NCBI GenBank assembly: GCA_919902965.1
Contig: CAKKSJ010000224.1
Coordinates: 1-27,853, forward strand
Direction: 5' to 3'
Source of the DNA: Burkholderiales bacterium
Lineage (GTDB): Bacteria > Pseudomonadota > Gammaproteobacteria > Burkholderiales > SG8-39
Length of the DNA stretch: 27,853 bases
In this document: positions 22,525 through 27,853 of the stretch, in pieces
Numbering within the stretch: the stretch's first letter is position 1
Layout: each line of letters begins with the position of its first letter
The notes under the pieces: model-generated
The model's input: the letters and a program-made list of their open reading frames with translations, nothing else
Databases searched by the model: none
What the model was told of the DNA's origin: nothing
Translations under genes and position numbers: made by a program

Positions 22525-23550
22525 ATGGCGGAACGTGCAAAGGCAGGGCCCATTTCCAGCGTCAAGCTGCGGCGCCTGGCCGCGCAGGACCTGCAGGCAG
22601 TTGTCGATATCGACGCGCAAATCACCGGCCGCTCGCGCCGCGCGTATTTCGAGCGCCGGCTGCAGGCGGCATTGCGCGCGCCTGCGCTGCATACCCAGTT
22701 TGCGGCGGAGGAGGGTGGTGGGCTCAAGGGCTATGTGCTCGCGCGCAGGCTCGAAGGCGAATTCGGCAGCGTCGAGCCCACGCTGCGCCTGGAAGTGATA
22801 GGCGTGCGCCCGGGCGAGCAGGGGCACGGCTATGGCGACGCCCTGCTCGGCGCTCTGGAAGACGATGCGCGCAAGAACAGGATTTTCGAAGTGCGTACGC
22901 AAGCGGGCTGGAAAGACCACGCCATGCTGGGTTTTCTTGACCACGCAGGCTTCCAGCTCGGCGGCAATCAGGTGATCGATTGTGAAATCCATGCCGGACG
23001 CATCGGCAGTGGCGACGCGGAAAAAATTGTGGCGCCGGCAGCCGGGAATGTGGGCGCCGAGATCGACCACAGCATGCATCAGGCCAATGATTTCGAAGCG
23101 CTGGCGCGTGATCACGCCGATGTGCGCTCTCTGGCGCGCGCCGATCTGGAGGAGATCGTGCGCATCGACCGGCGCATCGTGGGACACGACCGCGCGGCTT
23201 ACATCGGCCGCGTGGTAGACGAAGCGCTGAACGATTCCGCCATCCGTGTTTCGCTGGTGGCGCGTCAGGACGGATCTGCGACCGGCTATATCATGGCCAG
23301 CGTGGATTTCGGTGATTTCGGACGCACCGAGCCCGTGGCAGTGATCGACACCATAGGCGTCGACCCCGGCTTCACCGGCGCGGGCATCGGCTCTGCGCTG
23401 TTGTCGCAGTTGTTCGTCAACCTGGAGGCGCTGCGCGTCGAGCGGGTCGCGACCGTGGTCGAGCGCGACAACTTCGCCCTGCTTGAATTCTTTTATCGCG
23501 CGGGCTTCGGATCCAGCCAGCGGCTGTCCTTCCTCAAGCGACTCGCCTGA
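22525..23550 (+). CDS. Tandem double-GNAT acetyltransferase
   Basis: A 341-residue protein with two GNAT domains. Domain 1 (about residues 8-155) has SSVKLRRLAAQDLQ, FGSVEPTLRLEVIGVRPGEQ and the acetyl-CoA loop QGHGYGDALL. Domain 2 (about 190-341) has VRSLARADLEEIVRIDRRIVG, FGRTEPVAVIDTIGVDPGF and the loop TGAGIGSALL, ending in RDNFALLEFFYRAGF. Both resemble the single GNAT at 4921-5394 (shared DxxFG segment before the motif A strand and RDN-LL-FF near the end). An ideal AGGAGA sits 6 nt before the ATG. It shares the operator-controlled unit with the hemerythrin gene. Possible targets are an aromatic acid or a lysine in an acyl-CoA ligase such as the nearby PaaK; the sequence does not tell. 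Confidence 0.85.
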   Translation: MAERAKAGPISSVKLRRLAAQDLQAVVDIDAQITGRSRRAYFERRLQAALRAPALHTQFAAEEGGGLKGYVLARRLEGEFGSVEPTLRLEVIGVRPGEQGHGYGDALLGALEDDARKNRIFEVRTQAGWKDHAMLGFLDHAGFQLGGNQVIDCEIHAGRIGSGDAEKIVAPAAGNVGAEIDHSMHQANDFEALARDHADVRSLARADLEEIVRIDRRIVGHDRAAYIGRVVDEALNDSAIRVSLVARQDGSATGYIMASVDFGDFGRTEPVAVIDTIGVDPGFTGAGIGSALLSQLFVNLEALRVERVATVVERDNFALLEFFYRAGFGSSQRLSFLKRLA

Positions 23551-23594
23551 GCCGGAAGCATTTTTCAGGAACGCGCGTTTGGTTCGAGCGCGAA

Positions 23595-24212
23595 TCAAGC
23601 GACATAGAAGGCAATCGCTATGAAATGCGCCGTACTGCCGCCGAGCACGAACAAATGCCATACGCCGTGAAAGTGGCGCACGCGCGCATCGAGCAGGTAA
23701 AAAACGATGCCGCCGGTGTAAAGCAGGCCGCCGGCCAGTAGCCACGCCAGTCCGGCCATCCCCAATCCTGTTGCCAGCGGGCCCAGCGCGGCGACGCCCA
23801 TCCATCCCATGACGACGTAAATCAGGATGGACAGACGGCGCGCGCCTTTGCCGAACACGAATTCCTGAGCGATTCCCAGGCTTGCGAGGCCCCAGGCCAG
23901 ACCGAATAGCGTCCAGCCCCAGGGCCCGCGCAGGGTCACCAACGCGAACGGCGTATACGTGCCGGCGATGAGCAAATAGATGGAGCAGTGATCGAGTTTG
24001 CGCAGGACCGCTTTGGCCCGTCCGCGCAGGCTGTGGTAAAGCGTGGAAGACCCATAGAGCAGGAGCAGGGACACGGCGTAGACGGCGCAGCCGACTATGG
24101 TCCAGGCGTCGCCGCTGCGCGCGGCGAGGACGATCAGTACCGGCGTGCCGATAACGGCGAGCACCGCGCCGGTGAGATGGGTAAAGCTGTTGAGGCGTTC
24201 TCCGTAGTACAA
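23595..24212 (-). CDS. PAQR/hemolysin III-family membrane protein
   Basis: A 205-residue HlyIII/YqfA-like protein with seven hydrophobic segments. Conserved PAQR residues are present: the N-terminal ER-NSFTHLTGA motif, SSTLYHS in segment 2-3, KLDHCSIYLLIAGTYTPF, and the C-terminal HLFVLGGSTAHFIAI with the family histidines that bind zinc. The start is a TTG at 24212, because an in-frame stop (TAA) lies five codons earlier and no ATG fits the family N-terminus. It follows the ferredoxin gene on the same strand after 79 bp and may be co-transcribed with the benzoyl-CoA reductase genes, though no functional link is known. Confidence 0.85.
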   Translation of the reverse strand: MYYGERLNSFTHLTGAVLAVIGTPVLIVLAARSGDAWTIVGCAVYAVSLLLLYGSSTLYHSLRGRAKAVLRKLDHCSIYLLIAGTYTPFALVTLRGPWGWTLFGLAWGLASLGIAQEFVFGKGARRLSILIYVVMGWMGVAALGPLATGLGMAGLAWLLAGGLLYTGGIVFYLLDARVRHFHGVWHLFVLGGSTAHFIAIAFYVA

Positions 24213-24291
24213 GGCAGGCCTTTAGTACCGGAGGAAGTATGGATCAGCCGGCGCGCCGGGCGCGCCGTGGTCTCAGTCCCGCAAACGGACG

Positions 24292-24534
24292 CTAGCCGTG
24301 CATGCTATGGTATTTGGCCATCAGTTCGTCCTTGCTTTCGCGGTGCTCGGGATGATCGACGATGCAGTCAGCCGGGCATACCAGCATGCACTGCGGTTCG
24401 TCATGGGCGCCGACGCACTCGGTGCACAGCGCCGGATCGATGACATAAGGGCTCCCCGCCGTAATCGCTTTGTTCGGACAGGATTCGACGCACGCGTCGC
24501 AGTCGGTGCAGTCTTCGTTGATCAACAGGGCCAT
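24292..24534 (-). CDS. bzdM: 2[4Fe-4S] ferredoxin, electron donor to benzoyl-CoA reductase
   Basis: An 80-residue ferredoxin with cysteines 9, 12, 15, 19 (C-x2-C-x2-C-x3-C-P) and 37, 40, 49, 53. The 8-residue gap between the second and third cysteines of the second cluster and the long C-terminal tail mark the Allochromatium-type ferredoxins, which have unusually low potentials. The ferredoxins that drive class I benzoyl-CoA reductase are of this type. A good AAGGAGA precedes the ATG. It lies 57 bp downstream of the bzdQ gene, the same relative position as bzdM in Azoarcus, as I recall that operon. Confidence 0.88.
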   Translation of the reverse strand: MALLINEDCTDCDACVESCPNKAITAGSPYVIDPALCTECVGAHDEPQCMLVCPADCIVDHPEHRESKDELMAKYHSMHG

Positions 24535-24591
24535 CTGAATCTCCTTGGTTTTTGCTGATTACAAGCCGGCATGATACATCGTCTCACTGGT

Positions 24592-25434
24592 TCAGGCAGC
24601 GGCGCGCTGCTGCAGTTCGCGCAGCCTGCCATGCCGGAACGCGCCCCACAAAGCTGCGCCTATCGCTCCGGCGCTGATTGAATCAGGGTGGTTGATCACT
24701 GTCAGCCCGCTGATTTTCTCGTTGACCAGTTCCTCCTGTACCGCGAGCAGCAAGCCCACGTCCAGGGCCAGTCCGCCGGTGAGCAGCACGGTGTCTTTCA
24801 TGATGCCGGTCACTTTGAGCAGTTTCACCAGGCGCGAAGCCATGGAGAGGTGGATGCCTTTGAGAATGTCCGGCGTGGGGATGGCGCGCGAAACCATGTT
24901 GATCACATCGGTTTCGGCCAGCACCGCGCAAATCGAGCTGATCTTTTCCGGTGTCTCGGCCGATTTGGACAGCGGCCCGATCTCCTCGACCGCGACGCCG
25001 AGGTAGCGCGCGATATTTTCCAAAAACTGGCCGGAGCCCGAAGCGCACTGACTGGTCATTTTGTAGGCGAGCACCTTGCCGCGCTCATCGATGTAAATGG
25101 CGCGGCCATTGAGCGCGCCGATGTCCACGACGCCGCGTGCTTGCGGGTTGAGAAAAATCGCGCCGCGCGCATGCGTGGTCATGGAATAGAAATGCCCGGT
25201 GGCGAATTTGACGTTTTCGCCTTCGCCGGTGGTGGCGACGTAATCGACATCGGCAGGTTTGAGCCCCGCTTCCTCCAGCACCTCGTCGTAGCCGGCTTTC
25301 GCCAGTTGCATGTTGTCGCGCTTGCGGATGCGCTCCACGCGGCGCGCGAGCCACTCTTCCTTGCCGTCCCCGGTCCTGAACAAGGCCGTCTTGACGACGC
25401 CCGATCCGATGTCGATGCCTACGCTGATAGTCAT
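24592..25434 (-). CDS. bzdQ: Benzoyl-CoA reductase, ATPase delta-type subunit (BzdQ/BcrD)
   Basis: A 280-residue protein of the BadF/BcrA/HgdC ATPase family. The phosphate-1 motif GIDIGSGVVKTA is at residues 6-17, and the two cysteines that bridge a [4Fe-4S] cluster between the ATPase subunits are C130 (SQCASGSGQF) and C169 (SSICAVLAETD). TGG in VLLTGGLAL is the adenosine motif. With BzdP it hydrolyses ATP to push ferredoxin electrons onto the active-site subunits. The ATG at 25434 follows GGAGGCGGGAGC and matches the family start. The frame is open further upstream, but that part has no family similarity and overlaps the intergenic hairpin. Confidence 0.92.
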   Translation of the reverse strand: MTISVGIDIGSGVVKTALFRTGDGKEEWLARRVERIRKRDNMQLAKAGYDEVLEEAGLKPADVDYVATTGEGENVKFATGHFYSMTTHARGAIFLNPQARGVVDIGALNGRAIYIDERGKVLAYKMTSQCASGSGQFLENIARYLGVAVEEIGPLSKSAETPEKISSICAVLAETDVINMVSRAIPTPDILKGIHLSMASRLVKLLKVTGIMKDTVLLTGGLALDVGLLLAVQEELVNEKISGLTVINHPDSISAGAIGAALWGAFRHGRLRELQQRAAA

Positions 25435-25510
25435 GCTCCCGCCTCCGATCCCGCTGTGACCGCTTGTAGACCGCGCTGTCGGCTCGCGCTGCCGAGCGCT
25501 GCGGTCGCAT

Positions 25511-25529
25511 CCCCGCCCGGACGGCGGGG
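25511..25529 (-). other. Intercistronic hairpin between bzdP and bzdQ
   Basis: CCCCGCC (25511-25517) and GGCGGGG (25523-25529) form a 7-bp perfect stem with a CGGAC loop in the 109-bp spacer between the two ATPase-subunit genes. CCGAGC and GCTCGG on either side can extend it as an outer stem. It lacks a T run and lies inside the operon, so mRNA processing or stability is a more likely role than termination. Confidence 0.45.
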
Positions 25530-25543
25530 ACCCTGCTCGGCGC

Positions 25544-26884
25544 TCACGTCCTCGCCTCCACTGTTTTCCCTTCTTCCACGACGGCGCGCCATGCGAACGT
25601 AGCGCCGCCCAGCGCACCGGTATAGATCGAGTCTGGATCGATGTTGAGCCTGACTTCGCCGTAGTTTTCGCGCACCAGATCGTTCAGCGATTTGACCGCC
25701 GCCTCGTTCTTGGCCACGCCGCCGGTGAAAGTGAATTCGTCGCGCACGCCGCCCGAGCGCGCCAGGATGGACATGGCGCGCAGAATGATCGCCCGGTGCA
25801 GGCCGAGCATGATGTCTTCGCGCTTTTCGCCCAGCGACAGGCGGTCGCGCAGTTCCGCGCCGGCGAACACGGTGCAGGTCGAATTGATGCGCACGTTTTT
25901 GGTCGCCTTCATCGCCAGCGGACCGAGTTCGTGCAGGCCCATGTTCATCTCGTCGGCGATATAGCCGAGGTAGCGGCCGCAGCCGGCGGCGCAGCGGTCG
26001 TTCATCTGGAAGCTCTCGACGATGCCGTGCCTGTCCACCTGGATCGCCTTGGTGTCCTGGCCGCCGATGTCCAGCACCGTGGCGGTGCGCGGATACATGA
26101 CATGCGCGCCCAGGCCGTGGCAGAGGATTTCGGAGCGGATATGCTCCTTGGAGAAGGGCAGGCGGGCGCGGCCGTAGCCGGTGCCGATCACGTAGCTCTC
26201 TTCCAACGGGGTGTCCAGCACGCTTTTGATCGGCGCGCGGATGGCATCTGCGCGGCTCGCCGTCTCGGGCATGCCCTTGAAAGTGCGTTCCAGCGCGTTC
26301 ATCAGATTGCTGGTCATGGCATCTGCGTAAACGCGGTTCTCCACTTCGATGATCGAACGGTCGAACACATTGAGCACCATGTCGTAGCGTATGCCCATTT
26401 CCTTCGCTACCGTCTCGCCGATGGCGAGGTAGCGGCTGCCGGCGATGTCGCGGAAAAAATCCGATTTGCGTTTTGCGCCGGGCGCGAACAAATCCGGCGC
26501 CTCCAACTGCAGGCGCTTGAACACTTCGGCCAGGGCTGCGCCGACCGCCGCGGCATTGCTGCCGAAGCGCGTGCCTTCGGCAGCTCGGCGGCAGGTGGCC
26601 TCCAGGTCGGCCAGTTGCTCCAGGAACTGCTCCAGGCGGAAGTCGCGCTCGAGGTGACCGAGGAAATCCTCCAGGTGGCCGTTGAGTGCCTTCGATGCCG
26701 ACAGCGCGTTGCGAAACAGGTGGAAGCGTGTGTTGACCAGCGCCTCCTGCTTGGCGATTGCGGCTGCGGTGTCGTAGTTCGAGCGCGAATTGGTAATGCC
26801 GCGCCCGAGGATGTTGCGGTCCTCGTCGATCACCACCGCCTTGGTGGTGGTCGAACCGAGGTCGATTCCGATGAAGCAGCGCAT
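25544..26884 (-). CDS. bzdP: Benzoyl-CoA reductase, large ATPase subunit (BzdP/BcrA)
   Basis: A 446-residue BadF/BcrA-type ATPase, the size of the large ATPase subunit of class I benzoyl-CoA reductases. The phosphate motif is GIDLGSTTTKAVVID (6-20), the second phosphate region is VLDIGGQDTKAIQVD (270-284), and cluster-binding cysteines are C298 (NDRCAAGCGRYLG) and C337 (NSTCTVFAGAEL). The adenosine motif is TFTGGVAKN. The insertion of about 150 residues after the first domain is typical of the long subunit. The ATG at 26884 has AGGAAACC upstream and comes 21 nt after the bzdO stop. It works with the BzdQ subunit as the ATP-driven electron activator. Confidence 0.93.
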   Translation of the reverse strand: MRCFIGIDLGSTTTKAVVIDEDRNILGRGITNSRSNYDTAAAIAKQEALVNTRFHLFRNALSASKALNGHLEDFLGHLERDFRLEQFLEQLADLEATCRRAAEGTRFGSNAAAVGAALAEVFKRLQLEAPDLFAPGAKRKSDFFRDIAGSRYLAIGETVAKEMGIRYDMVLNVFDRSIIEVENRVYADAMTSNLMNALERTFKGMPETASRADAIRAPIKSVLDTPLEESYVIGTGYGRARLPFSKEHIRSEILCHGLGAHVMYPRTATVLDIGGQDTKAIQVDRHGIVESFQMNDRCAAGCGRYLGYIADEMNMGLHELGPLAMKATKNVRINSTCTVFAGAELRDRLSLGEKREDIMLGLHRAIILRAMSILARSGGVRDEFTFTGGVAKNEAAVKSLNDLVRENYGEVRLNIDPDSIYTGALGGATFAWRAVVEEGKTVEART

Positions 26885-26905
26885 ATTGGTTTCCTGTGCT
26901 GGTGT

Positions 26906-27853
26906 TCAATGAACCGCGCCGGCGGCGCTGCGTTTCTGCTTGATCATCTGGAAGTAGCTTTCCAGCCGGTTCTTGATATTGGCCGCCGAGAAGTAACGCG
27001 GATCCACCAGGTCGGACTCGATGAATGCGGCCGGTTTGCCGGTGCGCTTCTCCACCTCGCGCAGGATCAGCAATTGCCCGGCGGAGAAACTGTTGCAGCT
27101 TTTGATCGAATTGATCAGCAGGCCATCGGCCTGGTATTCGTCGATGTACTTGCAGATCATGTCGATGCGCTGCGGTAGGTTGAGGTTGGTATAGCAGCCC
27201 AGACAGTATTCGGCGAGCGACTCGATCGGGTTGTCCGGATCGTGGCGGAAACCGAAATCGTACACGCCGCCCACCTTGGAATAGGTGGAACTGACCACCA
27301 CTGCACCTTCGTCGTAGAACATTTTCCAGAACTCGCGGAAACTGGTCCAGTTGGGCGGACCTTCCACCACCAGGCGGTATTTCTCCTCGCCCATTTCCCC
27401 GTCCGGGGTGATCGGGCCCTTGCCCTCGCGCACGCGCTGCTCGATTTCCTGGCGCAGCACCCGGTAGTATTCGGTCGCCTCCGCTGTGCCGCGGAACGCA
27501 GTGAATATCGGCCCGATGTAGTAGACCGCGCCGAAATAGCCGTCGATGGGGGAGGGGCGTTTCTTCGCCGACTGCAGCACCTGCACCAGGTCGTTTTCGG
27601 CCTTGACCGATTCCTTCATGTACTGGCGCAGGCGGTCGATGTCGAATTTGACGCCGGAGACGCGCTCCAGCGACGGAATCACGTTTTCCTTGATTTGCTT
27701 GACCACGTAATCGCGCATGTTCTGCGTGATATTGCCGTCGCCCTGGTAGGGCACGTGCAGCATGGTGGTTTCGCAGTTGTATTTCTGGCGGATCAGCTCG
27801 AACCACTTCATGAAAGTGAAGCAGCCGGTGTAGGACAGGAGCAGCAGGTCGGG
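26906..27853 (-). CDS. bzdO: Benzoyl-CoA reductase, active-site subunit (BzdO/BcrB), partial
   Basis: The C-terminal 315 residues of an HgdB-type subunit; the gene continues beyond the right edge. The ATG at 27811 is internal: the frame stays open to the edge and reads LLLLSYTGCFTFMKWFE, which is family sequence. Conserved cysteines appear in YTGCF, AEYCLGCYTN and IKSCNSFS, the last being the C-S/N-F-S type motif of this family. With BcrC/BzdN it forms the benzoyl-CoA-binding pair holding the clusters from which the ring is reduced to cyclohexa-1,5-diene-1-carboxyl-CoA. The gene order O-P-Q-ferredoxin follows the bzd/bcr operon order. I chose O over N because of the position directly before the large ATPase gene. 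Confidence 0.88.
   Translation of the reverse strand, partial: PDLLLLSYTGCFTFMKWFELIRQKYNCETTMLHVPYQGDGNITQNMRDYVVKQIKENVIPSLERVSGVKFDIDRLRQYMKESVKAENDLVQVLQSAKKRPSPIDGYFGAVYYIGPIFTAFRGTAEATEYYRVLRQEIEQRVREGKGPITPDGEMGEEKYRLVVEGPPNWTSFREFWKMFYDEGAVVVSSTYSKVGGVYDFGFRHDPDNPIESLAEYCLGCYTNLNLPQRIDMICKYIDEYQADGLLINSIKSCNSFSAGQLLILREVEKRTGKPAAFIESDLVDPRYFSAANIKNRLESYFQMIKQKRSAAGAVH

Noticed and set aside
25431..27806. A 791-codon open frame on the minus strand across bzdO, bzdP and the bzdQ spacer
   Set aside because: It is out of frame with the benzoyl-CoA reductase genes, whose products match known families along their length; the long frame is Arg/Gly/His-rich, as expected of a GC-rich shadow.
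1..27853. CRISPR arrays, tRNA/rRNA genes, prophage or complete insertion sequences
   Set aside because: No regularly spaced repeats, cloverleaf sequences, integrase or complete transposase were seen on reading both strands.

Overview
The window looks like a chromosomal catabolic island of a GC-rich betaproteobacterium related to anaerobic aromatic degraders (Azoarcus/Aromatoleum/Thauera/Sulfuritalea-like; inferred from gene content, not from a marker gene). It carries ATP-dependent (class I) benzoyl-CoA reductase genes with their ferredoxin, a PadBCD-type phenylacetyl-CoA oxidoreductase, a phenylacetate-CoA ligase, indolepyruvate/2-oxoacid:ferredoxin oxidoreductases, a Liv-type ABC importer and two ADP-forming acyl-CoA synthetase paralogues. 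I saw no rRNA, tRNA or CRISPR array.

Layout. (1) 1-4306, minus: four genes joined by ATGA overlaps, iorA, an iorB-ferredoxin fusion, korA-like and korB-like (cut by the left edge). A likely FNR-type box lies upstream. (2) 4455-5394, minus: a GNAT acetyltransferase and a cysteine-free Rrf2 regulator, resembling the badL/badM pair of Rhodopseudomonas palustris. (3) 5614-10217, plus: a five-gene LivKHMGF-type importer. (4) 10434-12809, plus: a beta-alpha fused ADP-forming acyl-CoA synthetase, followed by a gene-poor stretch with an apparent IS91-type transposase scrap and a long hairpin. (5) 13167-13646, minus: an Lrp/AsnC regulator divergent from (6) 13830-21779, plus: a short leader ORF, padB, padC, padD, a second acyl-CoA synthetase paralogue whose ATP-grasp half is eroded, and phenylacetate-CoA ligase. 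(7) 21925-23550, plus: a hemerythrin-like protein and a double-GNAT protein behind a promoter overlapped by a nearly perfect 36-bp palindrome. (8) 23595-27853, minus: benzoyl-CoA reductase subunits (bzdO partial, bzdP, bzdQ), ferredoxin and a PAQR/HlyIII membrane protein.

How it may work together (inference). An aromatic acid or amino acid enters through the Liv-type importer. Phenylacetate is activated by the ligase, or phenylpyruvate/indolepyruvate is oxidised directly to the arylacetyl-CoA by IOR. PadBCD oxidises phenylacetyl-CoA to phenylglyoxylate, a 2-oxoacid oxidoreductase gives benzoyl-CoA, and benzoyl-CoA reductase dearomatises it with ferredoxin electrons that IOR/KOR-type enzymes can supply. 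The most interesting regulatory observation is a shared operator, ATTGTsGTACTwCAAT, found both upstream of the GNAT-Rrf2 operon and at the hemerythrin/double-GNAT promoter. It suggests one regulator controls two acetyltransferase loci. The most interesting enzyme is the pad-linked synthetase paralogue that has lost its ATP-grasp residues but kept the phosphohistidine-containing half.
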